Positions 24,638-36,092 of a stretch of 64,000 nucleotides of DNA are shown here, piece by piece. This DNA comes from Manihot esculenta. Lineage: Eukaryota; Streptophyta; Magnoliopsida; Malpighiales; Euphorbiaceae. The position numbers and the translations under genes are program-made. The stretch spans positions 24,407,825-24,471,824 of the forward strand of contig NC_035171.2 in the NCBI RefSeq assembly GCF_001659605.2. The letters are read 5' to 3'. The notes beneath the pieces were generated by a model. That model did no database searches and was not told the DNA's origin. It was given only the letters and a program-made list of their open reading frames with translations. Numbering within the stretch: the first letter of the stretch is position 1; every line of letters starts with the position of its first letter.

Positions 24638-25228
24638 ATGAACAGTGGGGTGTGTATTAAGGGGTCAAATTACAGCAGCGAAGAGAGCGATTACTATGAA
24701 CAATTGCTTAAAGTTATACGTTTGGAGTATCCAGGTCTTCCAATCAAGCGAGTTGTACTTTTTAAATGCAATTGGTTTGACCCCACTCCAAATGTAGGCA
24801 CAAAGGTTCATAGTAAATATAAACTTATCGATGTAAATCATAAACGATCATTTAATAGATACGAGCCTTTTGTGCTGGGAGTACAAGCAATACAAGTGAT
24901 ATACACACCATATCCTAGCCTAAAGCGAGATAAAATTGAATGGTGGGCTACTGTAAAAGTTAAAGCACGTTCTGTAATTCAACTTCCAACATAAGAAAAT
25001 ACACAACCTGCTGAAGAACCATTTCAACAAGATGAAATGGAACACACTGCCATTATTAGAGAAATTGATGATTCAATACAACAGTTAAATGATCCAACTG
25101 GTGATGTTATTGAAATTGATGATGGTGAAGAAAATGATGAAGATGAAACTATAATAGCAACAGAAACAAATGATGGTGATGATGATGATAATGATAATAA
25201 TGATGACTTAGATGTAGATAGTGAATAG
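24638..25228 (+). pseudogene. DUF4216 tail of CACTA transposase gene
   Basis: The frame 24638-24994 reads YPGLPIKRVVLFKCNWFDP, then a VHSKYKLIDVNHKRSF segment and WWATVKVKARSV, which is the DUF4216 domain usually found at the C-terminus of En/Spm-type transposase proteins. A stop (24992-24994) separates it from an acidic tail, 25037-25228, rich in Asp, Glu and Asn, in the same reading frame. The domains normally before it (transposase 21 and DUF4218) are not visible upstream. The role of DUF4216 is not known. It is followed at about 90 bases by the start of the second gene. Confidence 0.8.
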
Positions 25229-25316
25229 AAGGTATAACATAATTGATATCTATTTTTACTCTTAATTATTAAATATGTTAACTATATGTGATTTGTTTAA
25301 TGTAAATTTGTATAGG

Positions 25317-26979
25317 ATGAGAGGACGAGGACGTGGATCTTCATCACGGGGTCGAGGAGACCATGGCAGGGGTAGTGTCCACACAAGTGAATTAGAAAAT
25401 GTCAATCAAGATTTGGTACAAGATACTGCTTTGATTCCTAGACCACCCTAGAGTGAGAGATCCACACAGGGTCCTGCATCATCCACTCCTGCTTCAGTGC
25501 ACACATCTGCTACTACCTCAGCTCCCATAGGTTTGCCACCTATTGCATCTATTCCTACATCTGCATCTGCTTATGGTAGTTGTGGACCTACAGGACACAG
25601 ACCATATATTTCATTGATAAACTCAGTGTGAGTAAAATTTATAAGTATTTGTAACTATGCACATCATTTTTATGCTTATTTCAAAATAATTATTTTGTCA
25701 ATTATTCCTTTACAGCATGCAGCCTTCTGATCCGATTACTAGGCGGATTACCTTGATCTTCAAGGAAAAGTTAGTAGCAAATGGCTTTTGTTGGAAAAAT
25801 GTACCAGAAGAGGTTAAAGAATTCTATTGGCAAGAATTTAAGGTAATACAAATTTTACAGTACATGTGATTATTTTTACTGTGCATTATTTGTCACTAAA
25901 TGTGAGTAATTACAGAAACAATTCTTATGGGAGGAGGCAATAGAGCAGCTTATGAAGATAGCTTGGAGGAAGAAAGCTGTCGAGCGGTATCGTAGCCTTA
26001 TGTGTAGCGTAAAGAATGGGAATGAGAAGAGGCTATCACTGACAAAAGGAGTAATGGATGCATGGCAATCCGCTTGGGGAGCAACTGAGTATAAAGAGAA
26101 ATGCAAAAAATTCTCAAATAATAGAAAGATTGAAACAGGTGGGCAAGGCGCTGGCCCATCAAGACATTGTGGAGGATCCATATCTCAGTATAGGCATCAA
26201 CAACAGATGATATATACTATTCATTTTCACTTAAATTTTTTCAAATACTTTAAATTTTATCCAATTTGTTGTGAGTTTATATTGAAGCATTTTATTACTA
26301 TTTATATTTTACTTGCAGAGCGAAAGACTAGGCAGAGATCCTTTACCTCATGAGTTATTTGAGGCTACTCATAAGAAGAAGGGTACCTCAGAGTTTGTTG
26401 ATGCATGCTCAAAGGCCATTCATGTGAGAAATTAAATAAATTTATAGTAAATTATTTGATTTGTATTTTATACTATTATATCACATGGTATTTTTTTTAA
26501 GGACCGCTTTCTGACTTTGAAAGAGCAAGCATCACAGACAGATAATGACAGTAGTCAGGCATCCCGCATTGATGAGGCTCAGTTATACTTTGAGGCAGTA
26601 GGTGGAGAGAAACAAAGAAGGGTGTACGGTCTTGGATCACAGGCTTTAGTTTTCTTCCCAAACTAGACTTCTGCTAGTACATCCTTCACATCAGCTCAGC
26701 AAAATCAGGATCTTCAAGATGAAATGGCTGATCTCATACGCAAGCTACAGGAGCGTGAGGATAATGAACAAGTATTGCGTGAGCAAAATGTGCGGATTAC
26801 CTCTAAGCTCTCACAGGTGAAGGATTTACTTATGCAGCTTGTGAGTCAAAGGCAAGGCAGCCAGCCTTCAGCTCCCGGTGAGGGAACTTCTGCACAGCCT
26901 CCTGATCAAGTAGATGAGGACGAGGATGAGGACGAGGATGAGGACGAGGATGAGGACGAGAACACTACACATTTATAGT
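25317..26979 (+). pseudogene. Plant En/Spm transposase-family second gene (Ptta-like)
   Basis: About five exons encode a protein with an Arg/Gly-rich start (MRGRGRGSSSRGRGDHGRG), a Ser/Thr/Pro/Ala-rich linker, and a helical domain spread over 25715-25842 and 25915-26205 (RRITLIFKEKLVANGFCWKN; EQLMKIAWRKKAVERYRSLM). Later come HELFEATHKKKGTSEFVDA near 26345, a coiled-coil-like stretch at 26724-26850, and an Asp/Glu-only run before the stop at 26977-26979. This order fits the plant transposase (Ptta/En/Spm) family, thought to be a DNA-binding partner of the transposase. In-frame stops at 25449-25451 and near 26665 break it. Exon edges are approximate, set at plausible GT/AG sites. Confidence 0.75.
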
Positions 26980-27244
26980 TTCTTTTTTCATTACACATAT
27001 GTATTAGGATAATAAATAATTTGTTAATTTTTTTAGTTTAAAATTGCATAACTTTATGCTTGGATATATGTTTGATTTGATTTACATAATATATGATATT
27101 GGATTTGAGTTCATTCATGATATGTATGACATTTGGTTTTTACATTTTGTTATTGAGATGAGTTGTAATAGGTGAGTGTATTTACACGTTAAATTGTCTG
27201 ATTAGATTATATAATTTATAATATTTTATTGTAATTTTATAAAT

Positions 27245-27590
27245 AGTAACGGATTAATAACGGATTAAGTAGTTACTGATCTGTTAAAAATAGTAACGGA
27301 TTAGTAACGAAAAAATATGTTATTACCTTTTCACAATTAGTAATGGATTTCTGTAACAGAAAAATCCGTTACTAAAACCAACTAAAAGGAAACTAAATTT
27401 AGTAATGGATTTTCCGTTACAAATCTGTTACTAATTTAGTAACGGATTAGAAAACCCGTTACTAATGCATTAGCAACGAGGTTTACTGTAACGGAAAATT
27501 TCCGTTACAAATCCATTATAAAATAGTTTTAGTAATGGATTTTTAATAATTACTAACGGAAATTTCCATTACTAATATGATAAATTTTTG
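27245..27590. repeat. Right subterminal repeats of CACTA element
   Basis: At least a dozen copies of TAGTAACGGAT or its complement, several paired as short inverted repeats, run up to the terminal repeat. They mirror the array at 22027-22290. Confidence 0.8.
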
Positions 27591-28352
27591 TAGTGTATTT
27601 TTTGTATTAAACCACTGTTCTATTTCAATTGATTATCTAAATTAAATAGAATTAAGATTTCTGTGAAATCGATACTCACTTATTTTATCTATAAGTTCTT
27701 ATCAATAAAAAAAATAAATTTTAAATTGATGAATTCAACGCTCATCACTTTTTTATAAAATTCTCATCATATCACTTTTCTATAAAATTCACAGCTATGA
27801 TGAGTTTGAATCAAATTCGAGTTTATATATTAGATATTTGTTATCTAAATTTATTTATATAAATAAATAATCAAATATAATATATATTTTAATGATATGT
27901 ATACAAATTATTTTATATGTTTTTATTTAGAAATTAAAATTTAAACATTTTATTGAAATATTAAATTTTTAAAATAAAATTATTAATAAAAATATGTGTA
28001 ATATCCGGCTAGACTCCGGTATCGGAATTCCTACCGTCCGGTGGAATCTCAGATGTCGGAAGTCTCTAGTAGGGTAGAAACATATTTTCATAAAATGTTT
28101 TAATGTTTTTCATGGTTTTAAGTGAAAAGCAAATGAGTTTTTGCATGAAAACAACCTTGGAGGAAAACCCAGGTTCGGCCACCGAACCTCAAGTTCGGCC
28201 GCCGAACATGCATGCCTTCGGGAGCGCTTTTAGGCCCCCGAAAGCATAAGTGAGGGAAGTCCAGGTTCGGCCGCCGAACCTCAAGTTCGGCCGCCGAACA
28301 TGGCATGCATGCGGAGGCACGTTCGGCCCCCGAACGTGGCCTGGTCAGCCAC

Positions 28353-28359
28353 TATAAAA
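28353..28359 (+). promoter_or_regulatory. TATA box of solo LTR
   Basis: TATAAAA followed by GGGTCCC lies about 355 bases into the LTR, the likely pol II promoter of the element. The same box is kept in the LTR at 1-1548. If active, transcripts would run rightward across 28390-30308 into the flanking DNA. Confidence 0.6.
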
Positions 28360-29517
28360 GGGTCCCTTAGCCGAAAACGGGCGAGCTTTTCTCCCCATTG
28401 TTGGCCAAGGTGAGTTCTCCGCCGTTCCTCACCAATCTTGAGTCTTTTCCTTCAGATCTTTCAAGATTTTCACAAGTTTTTACTTCCTTTTGAAGATTTT
28501 CAAGTTTTGAGCAAGTTTTGGAGCTTTGAGATTCAAGAACTCAAATCTCTCCCAACTCCAAGTTAGACCGCCTCTACTCTCGATCTTCAAGAGGTAAGAG
28601 TCGATCTCTAGCTTACATTATGTTTTAAACAAGTCTTATGCAAGTTCATGGGGTAGAAAATGCATGAGTAAGCTTATGTTGAGTTTATGGGTTTTTGATG
28701 GGTTTTTGAGCAATGTGGCTTGTAAATGTATGTTTGATGTGTTGTAGTTGGGGTTTAAGGTAGTTTGAGACCCCTAGGAGCTTGTATGCATGTTTTGGTT
28801 GAGCTAAATGCATGATGGTATGAGTTTGGAGGCATTTGTGCATGTTTGAACCTAGTTTCTGCCCTTTGGGAGAAACCAGGTTCGGCAGCCGAAGGGACTT
28901 TTGGCCGCCGAACCCTCTTGTGGAAGCAGCCTTCGGCTGCCGAAGCTTGCCCCCGAAAGGAGACTTTCGTCTCTGTCTGGGAGTTTCGGCCGCCGAAAGT
29001 GCCGCCGAACATGCATGAGTTTCGCCTCTGTCTGGGAGTTTCGGGCGCCGAAGGTGCCGCCGAACCTGCCTGACTTTCGGCTCTGGAGGGACTTTCGGCC
29101 GCCGAACCTGCCGCCGAAAGTGCCCTGTCCAGCCTTTCTTTGCATGTTTTGCATGGATGTTTTGAGGAGTTTTAGAGGGTTTTTGGGGGATGTTTTTAGA
29201 GTTATGTTCTAGTTGTTTGGTCCCTCATTTGAGTCCACCTGTGTAGGTTCGGACCCGAGGAACCGATGACCTCAGCAGTGAGTCAGCTGCTTCAGTCAGT
29301 GTCAGAGCTAGCCAGAGGTGAGTAGAATAACTCTTTATGTTTCAAGTAAATAAACCAGTTTTGAGCATGTTCATGCATCACGGATGCCATGTGATATTTT
29401 AGGTTGTTTGCATTAGAAATCACGAATATATTGCATTGCATAATATGTTGTTGATGTGGATAAATGTTGAATGATCCATTAGCCCTCATATGTTATGACA
29501 TGATGATATGATATGGA

Positions 29518-29671
29518 AGTCCAGGTGTGGCCTGCACTACGCCCCTGGCACTATGTAAGAGAAAGACCGGACGTGGCCTGCACTACGCCCCCGACACCAT
29601 GGATTATGTATGTTATGTTATGTTATGTATAAGAGAAAGACCAGGTGTGGCCTGCACTACGCCCCTGGCAT
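29518..29671 (+). repeat. Tandem repeat inside solo LTR, three units
   Basis: Three units of the form GACC.G..GTGGCCTGCACTACGCCCC lie at about 29518, 29567 and 29639, the last two separated by ATGTTATGTT repeats. The copy at position 1-60 has diverged here. Confidence 0.8.
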
Positions 29672-30313
29672 GATTGGAATATGTAGAGGGCTAAATGGTG
29701 ACAAGTTCATCCTTGATATGATTAGTTGTGATGTGATGCATTTCATGTTATCGTATGTTTTAAATGCTTTACTATTCTGCTCACTGGGCTCTAGTAGCTC
29801 ACCCCTCCCCCAAATTTTCCCAGGTTTGCAGGTACAGGGTAGACCAGGAAGTCAGCAAGAGTATTGAAGTCATTGTATGTAATAGATAGAATGTAGGCAT
29901 GATAAAATGTAAAGTTACGAATAGTTATGTAATGTAATATAACGATATCGAGGTTAGAAGTGTACTTGACCATAGTATATTGTAATCCCTTTTTGATACA
30001 TGATCTTAATGTTTATTGATGACTATGTTTAGCCAACTCAACACATGTTATGACACCCATTGGGGGCATTGATGAGATCCCATAGAGGGGTCATGTTTAT
30101 GATTATATTTATGTTCAGTGCATGCACAGGTTGAGTTGGTGTATAAGGAAATGATGAAAGAAAAGTTTTAATTTTTATGTATGTTGTTAATCATGTATGG
30201 GATTAAACAGGTTTACAGGTTACATGTCAGGCTTGCTACGGGTCCCGGCGGCCTTAAGCCGACCTGGGTCCTAGCGCCGATAGCGGTCCGAATTTTCGGG
30301 TCGTTACAATATG

Positions 30314-31478
30314 TGTTTATGTAGATTATAAACTAAAATATATAAAATTAAGTAGATTCAAATATTACTTAAAATATATAAAATTAAATAGATTATTAGT
30401 TAATAATTGGATCTGAGAAATGTTTAGATATTCTAAAATAAATACTAATCAGCTTTTAATTTAAATTAAATATCAAGAATAATAAAAAAATAGAATTTGA
30501 GTTACAATGATTTTTGTGAGATTAATTAATAAGTATTTTCATAAAAATTTATTAAAGTTAATAAAAAATTAATTAAAAATTTTTAAAAATATTTTAATAG
30601 ATAAATTACACTTTTAACTTTTAATTTTTATATAATTAATGGAAACTATCTCTTTTTTAGAACCGAATAATTAAATTCCTAAATTTTAATTTCGTCCAAA
30701 TTAAAAGTTTGATATTAAATCACTGTTAATAAACTATAAAATAACTATAATACTTCTAATTAAATGAAAAATATTTAAAGAAAACCTAACAATCTCACAC
30801 ACAATATACATATACTATTCGATCTTTCTCGGACATTTTGTCGAACAATATACATATATTATTTTTGTTTTCCTTTATAATCTCCAATCATGCAAACAAT
30901 AAATTATGGTTATTGTACACACAATAATAATCTCAAAATCCCATTTTTATAAACAATCTTAGTCCTTCCTAAAAGAAAAATCTCAATCCCATGAAGGACT
31001 CTTCCAATCTGAAAATCGTTGGATTGATAGGCACATGCAGAAGATTCAAAGAACACACAACTAAATTTTCTTGTGTAGATAAGCTGCCAAGAAACTTCAA
31101 TTACTCTGCCTTTATCCTGTTTATAATATTTTTTGTTAACACGTTCAAGAAAAAAAAAAAACTGATATTGCTACTATGAACATCAAAAGACTCGCAGCAG
31201 CTTGGAATAGGAATATTCAAAATCCATACCCATTATCCATATTTGTATCCAAAAATAAAAAAAACTTAAATCAATAATGCCGTATGAAATTTTGAAAAAT
31301 AGAAAACTGAATTGAAATCATAATTCTTCAAGAAACTTTGGATAAATAGTTACTTCTTAAATTTAAAAAAAAAAAAAAAAGCAAAACAAGTAATAGTGAT
31401 ATCCACCTTACCGCTAACTTCAACTTAAAACTTTTGAAATGGATTTCCAGCAGAGGAAGGGATCTAGTATGAGCTAAC
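30314..31478. other. Intergenic AT-rich DNA
   Basis: No gene, RNA or element end recognised. A run of 16 A occurs near 31365. The short frame at 30991-31179 has no features. Confidence 0.5.
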
Positions 31479-32066
31479 TGTTTGGTGGGTCCCACCGACA
31501 TGGAGGGCCCACACTATGATTATCAAAGATTAAAATAATAAATTTCAGTTACAAAATAAAATACATGGACACGGCCTACTCCTCACCAAATGAAGCAAAT
31601 CATTTCTTGATCACTAAATGAAGTAAATCATTTCTTGATATGCATTAAATGCAAAGGGACATGAACTTGTCTATAAATAGGCAAGAGTTTGGACAAAGAG
31701 CGCGTTAAGCTCAAGTGAGCAAATCTTTCATATTTCTCTTTGAGTGTTTTGAAAAATTCTAGAGTTTGTAGCTCTAAGAGAAAAATATTGAGAGAGAGGG
31801 AGAGTTTATTTGGGAGTGACAAAAATAGTGAGAAAAATATTTTGAAATTTTTGAAAAATACTTTGAATATCATTATTTTTTACTAGATTTCACTTGTAAT
31901 ATCTTTTTTTGTACCTGCTATTTTTATACTGAAAGAATTAATCAGAGTTCGGACAATGGACGTAACCCAAAATTAAGGGTAAACCATGTAAAATTATTGT
32001 GTGCCATTTATTTACTTTTCTGCAGTATTTTATTTTTACTATTTTAAAAGCATTATTTACCCAATA
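31479..32066 (+). repeat. Copia 5' LTR
   Basis: Starts TGTTTGGTGGGTCCC and ends near CCCAATA. The stretch CTATAAATAGGCAAGAG at 31671-31687 provides a TATA box. It differs from the 3' LTR at many sites, so the insertion is old. Confidence 0.85.
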
Positions 32067-32068
32067 AG

Positions 32069-32082
32069 TGGTACCAAAGCCC
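32069..32082 (+). other. Copia primer-binding site (tRNA-Met type)
   Basis: TGGTACCAAAGCCC lies two bases after the LTR, one or two changes from the usual initiator tRNA-Met complement. Confidence 0.75.
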
Positions 32083-32107
32083 GGTTTCAATCCAAAGTAT
32101 TGCAGAA

Positions 32108-32984
32108 ATGAAGGCAAGAACAAACAAGATGATCAATTTAAATGGCACAAACTACCACATATGGAGAAACAAGATGCAAGATCTCCTATTTGTGACGAAA
32201 ATGCATTTGCCAATATTTTTCACAACTAAACCGGATGACAAAACAGAAGGAATGAGTGTTTGAGTACAAGCAAGTGTGCGGCTTCATTTGACAATTTGTC
32301 GAATATAATGTGTTCAATCATGTCTGTAATGAAACACATGCTTGGTCACTGTGGAATAAACTCGAGGAGTTGTACACGTCAAAAATTGATAATAATAAAT
32401 TATTTTATTAGACTAAGCTGATATATTTTAAATATCGAGAAGGCATTTCTGTAGCAGATTACCTAAATGAGATACAAGGGTACGTGGACCAATTGTCAAG
32501 AATGGGCATGCAAGTTGAAAATGAGATACTCGCTCTTATGCTGCTTACTTCCTTACCAGAGTCCTGGGAGACTTTGAAGATTTCACTCGTAAACTCTGCA
32601 CCAAATAGTACATTAAGTATAGATTATGTGAAGAGTGAAATTTTAAATGAAGAGATGCGATGGAGATAGAATTCAATCTTTTCTTCTCAGTCAGAAGTTC
32701 TAATTACAAAATCTAGAGGAAGAAGCCAATCTAGGGGTCCAAAGTCTAGAGACAAGAGTAGAGGAAAGTCAAATAAGTAGGCCAATATGGAGTGCCATCA
32801 CTGTAAGAAGAAGGGACACATCAAAAGATTTTTTTGGAAGTTCAAGCAAGAGCAGAAGGAGGAGAAAGGCAAAGGAGTAAAGAAAGATGACAATAGTGAT
32901 GATGAATGTGCAAGGGCTCTCAGTGAATTTAACATCGTTTGTGATGAAGATTTGGTTAGCTTGGCAACTGATGAAACCAGCTAG
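32108..32984 (+). pseudogene. Copia gag
   Basis: The start codon at 32108 opens MKARTNKMINLNGTNYHIWR, the usual N-terminus of copia capsid proteins. After about 50 codons there is a stop and a shift; the middle resumes at 32450-32667 (YVDQLSRMGMQVENEILALM). A nucleocapsid knuckle at 32790-32845 reads CHHCKKKGHIKRFFWKFK, where the last zinc-binding cysteine has been lost. The tail is Lys/Glu-rich. In a working element this forms the virus-like particle coat. Confidence 0.85.
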
Positions 32985-34010
32985 GTGATTAACAGCGTTG
33001 CAACTATTCATGCAACTTCTCAAAGGGAATTCTTCTCATCTTTCACACCAGGAAATTTTGGTGTTGTTAAAATGGGAAATGACAATCTGTCCATAGTTTT
33101 CGGCAAAGGAGATGTCTGCTTGATGATAAGAAATGGGACGAGACTAGTTTTAAAAGATGTCAGGCATATTCCAGATATGTAGCTAAACTTGATCTCTACA
33201 TGAAGACTTAATGATGAAGGTTTCTGTAACACATTCTCATATGGCAAATAGAAGCTCACCAAAAACTCACTAATGGTGGCCAGGGGTTTGAAGCACTCAA
33301 AGCTGTATGTGATGCAAGCAAAGCTCTTTAGTGATGCTATCAATATAGTGGAGAAAGATGATGCAGCTGAACTATGGCACAAGAGACTTGGCCACATTGG
33401 TGAGAAAAGGATGGCAAAACTAATAAAGAAGAATGTGCTATCTAGGATGAATAAGATGCATCTGAAGAAGTGTAGTGATTTTTTGGTAGAAAAGCAGAGT
33501 AGAGTCATCTTCAAGAGTTCTCCTCCTTCCAAGATGAAGAACGTGTTGGATCTGGTACATTCAGATCTGTGTGGGCCATTCCTAAAGTCACTTGGTGGTG
33601 CTCAATACTTTGTGACTTTCATTGATGATCATTCTAGAAAGACATGGGCATATACTTTGAAGTCAAAGGATCAAGTTCTGGATGGCTTGAAGCAGTTCCA
33701 TACCTTAATTGAAATACAGATTGGGAAGAAACTCAAGTGTGTTCGAACAGTTAATTGTGGAGAGCATATTGGACCCTTTCATGCTTACTGCAACGAGCAT
33801 GGCATTAGACATCAAACAACACCTCCAAAAATACTGCAGCTGAATGGTTTGGCTGAGAGGATGAATAGGAATTTGGTGGAGAGAGTTAGATGCTTACTCT
33901 CACATTCAAAGTTGCACAAGTCATTATGGGGTGAAGCTCTGTTGACAATAGTTTATGTGTTGAATCGCTCACCCTATGTTCCTTTGCAGTATTAAACTCC
34001 GGAAAGATTC
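32985..34010 (+). pseudogene. Copia protease and integrase
   Basis: The protease remnant (32985-33182) reads INSVATIHAT where the family has a D-S-G-A-T active site, so the catalytic Asp is gone. The integrase (33345-33995) starts with LWHKRLGHIGEKRM and keeps the first catalytic Asp in LVHSDLCGPF. It has RTVNCGEH where the second Asp should be, and retains the Glu in NGLAERMNR. The zinc-binding CxxC is reduced to a single Cys in KKCSDF. Both enzymes must be dead. Confidence 0.85.
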
Positions 34011-34489
34011 TAGTCAGGAAAGAAAGTCTCCTATCATCATCTACGGGTGTTTAGATGTAAAGCATTTGTTCATGTTCCTAAGGATGAAAGGTCAAAGCTT
34101 GATGTCAAGACACGATAATGTGTATTCATTGGGTATGATCACGATCAACTTGGCTATCGATTCTATGATCCAGTCCAGAAAAGGCTTGTAAGGAGCCTTG
34201 ATGCAGTGTTTGTGGAAAATGAAACCATCAAAGATATTGGCAAAGAGCAGAAAGCTGTCCTAGAACCTGATGGTGACTCAACAGACCTAGAGTTGATTCC
34301 TCCAATAGAGGTCCGAGACAAGTTGGAGATGAAATTTAGAAAAATCAACCTGAAGCAGATAATGCTTCCATTGAAGATGAAGATAAATCAGATGATGAGG
34401 ATGACGATTATGTGCAACCACTAGTACCTATAGCTTCTTCAGTCCCATAAAGGGGATTTGAAAGAGTCAAACAATCATCTACCAGATAC

Positions 34490-35400
34490 TCTAAAGACTA
34501 GTACGTGTTATTGACTGATGGGGGAGAACTGAAAAGTTTTGAAGAAGCTATGGAGGACGAACACAAGTAGAAATGGATTGAAGCCATGCAAGATGAGATG
34601 AAATCCTTGCATGAGAACAAAAAATTTGGCTGATGAAGCTGCCCAAAGGGAAGAAAGTTTTGAAGAATAAATGGGTGTTCAAGATCAAGCATGATGAACA
34701 CAGTCTCCATCCTCGATTCAAATCCAGATTGGTTGTGAAGGGTTTCAACCAAAGAAAGGGCATTGATTTTGAAGAGATATTCTCACCAGTAGTGAAGATG
34801 ACATTCATCCGAACAGTGCTAGGCCTAGCAACTACTTTTGATCTGGAGATTGAATAGATGGATGTAAAGACTACCTTCCTTCACTGAGATATAGAGGAAG
34901 AGATACATATGGAGCAGGCAGAGGATTTCAAGAAAAAAGGAAAAGAGGACTATGTTTATAAGCTGAAAAAAAGCTTGTATGGGTTGAAGCAGGCACCAAG
35001 ACAGCAGTACAAGAAGTTCGAGTCTGTTATGGGGGAGCAGGGTTATAAAAAGACTACTTCAGACCACTGTGTATTTGTTTAAAAATTCTCTTATAGTGAT
35101 TTCATCATTCTTTTGCTCTATGTGGATGATATACTGGTAGTTGGCCAGAATGTCTCTAGAATTAACAGTTTGAAGAAGCAACTAAGTAAGTCTTTTGCCA
35201 TGAAAAATTTGGGGCCAGCAAAGCAAATTCTTGGCATGAAGATAACCAGAGATAGAAGCGTCAAGAGGTTATGGTTTTTACAAGAGAAGTACATAGATAA
35301 AGTACTTCAAAAGTTCAACATGGAGCATGCTAAAGCGGTTGTCTTCTTGCTAACCACTTTCATCTCAGCTCAAGCAAAGTCCTTCTTCAAATGAGGAGAG
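34490..35400 (+). pseudogene. Copia reverse transcriptase
   Basis: The order is KNKWVFKIKHDE, RLVVKGFNQRKGIDFEEIFSPV, SLYGLKQAPRQ and the active-site box LLYVDDILVVG at 35115-35147, which is intact. Frame 34633-34857 ends in a stop, and a further stop occurs near 35082 before the catalytic box, so no continuous product is possible. Confidence 0.85.
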
Positions 35401-36076
35401 AGAGGAAATGGACAAGGTTCCTTATGCTTCAGCAATTGGAAGCTTAATGTATGCCATAGTATGCACACAACCAAATATAGCTCACGCAGTTGAAGTAGTG
35501 AGTTGGTTTCTTTCAAATCCAAGAAGGGAATACTGGACTGCAGTGAAGTGGATTCTGAGATATCTTCGTGGCACTTCCAAATTATATTTATATTTTGGGA
35601 GTAGTAAACCTGTGTTAGTTGGTTACACATATGCATATATGGCCAACGATGTTGACTTGAGAAAATCTACATCAGGATATTTGACAGGGGAGAGCCATGT
35701 TATGGCAGTCAAAATTACAAAAGTGTGTTGCTCTTCTACAATTGAAGTAGGTTTTATTGCAGCAAATGAAGCATATAAATAGTTGTTATGGATGAAAAAG
35801 TTCTTGAATGAACTTGGGCTCCAGCAAGAAAAATATCAGTTATTTTGTGACCGTCAAAGTGCTATTCACCTTAGAAAGAATGTCTCACTCTATTCAAGAT
35901 TGAAACATATTAATGTGAGATATCACTGGATTAGGAATGTATTGGAGACGAAGCAACTACTACTTGAAAAGATCCATACAGAAGAAAATGGGTCAGATAT
36001 GTTAACCAAGATTCTACCAAGGGAAAAGTTTGAGTACTGTTGGCTAGCAGCTGGAATGGTTGAGCCGTCCATGTAG
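35401..36076 (+). pseudogene. Copia RNase H
   Basis: Reads PYASAIGSLMYAIVCTQPNIAHAV, RYLRGTSKLYLYFG, then LFCDRQSAIHLRKN and a tail with HTEENGSDMLTKILPREKFE. A stop at 35780-35782 interrupts it. A stop at the end (36074-36076) lies just before the purine tract GGGAGGGAGAG at 36080-36090 that primes plus-strand synthesis. Confidence 0.85.
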
Positions 36077-36092
36077 TTGGGAGGGAGAGAAT

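Larger units (their letters stand above)
22012..27595 (+). mobile_element. CACTA (En/Spm-like) DNA transposon, deleted
   Basis: The left end reads CACTACAAAAATTTTTC and the right end, reverse-complemented, reads CACTACAAAAATTTATC, the typical CACTA terminus. The flanking triplets are TTT and TAT, so a 3-bp target duplication is imperfect. Both subterminal zones carry arrays of TAGTAACGGAT words. Inside are two coding remnants on the plus strand: a DUF4216 tail (24638-25228) and a second gene of the plant En/Spm transposase group (25317-26979). The catalytic transposase expected upstream (22750-24600) was not found, so the copy should be non-autonomous. Confidence 0.85.
27997..30308 (+). mobile_element. 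Solo LTR, gypsy type, 2312 bp
   Basis: The LTR starts TGTAATATCCGGCTAGAC and ends GGGTCGTTACA, so TGTAA pairs with TTACA. It is flanked by a perfect 5-bp duplication, ATATG, at 27992-27996 and 30309-30313. No internal region is present, so it arose by recombination between the two LTRs of a full element. It holds a TATA box at 28353-28359, a GC-rich zone (28170-28335 and 28880-29130) with many TTCGGCNGCCGAA modules, and a tandem repeat at 29518-29671. The reading frames here (for example 28755-29212 on both strands) merely translate the repeat. The same family is seen at 1-1548 in the opposite orientation. Confidence 0.95.

Noticed and set aside
28755..29212. Overlapping open frames on both strands with repeated FGGTFGGR or RRPKVP peptides
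   Set aside because: They translate the palindromic GC-rich LTR repeat in every frame. The same occurs in 192-957. No start context, domain or conservation supports a protein.
1..30308. The two GC-rich LTRs as the ends of one large retrotransposon
   Set aside because: They are in opposite orientation, and the right one has its own perfect target duplication, so they are separate insertions.
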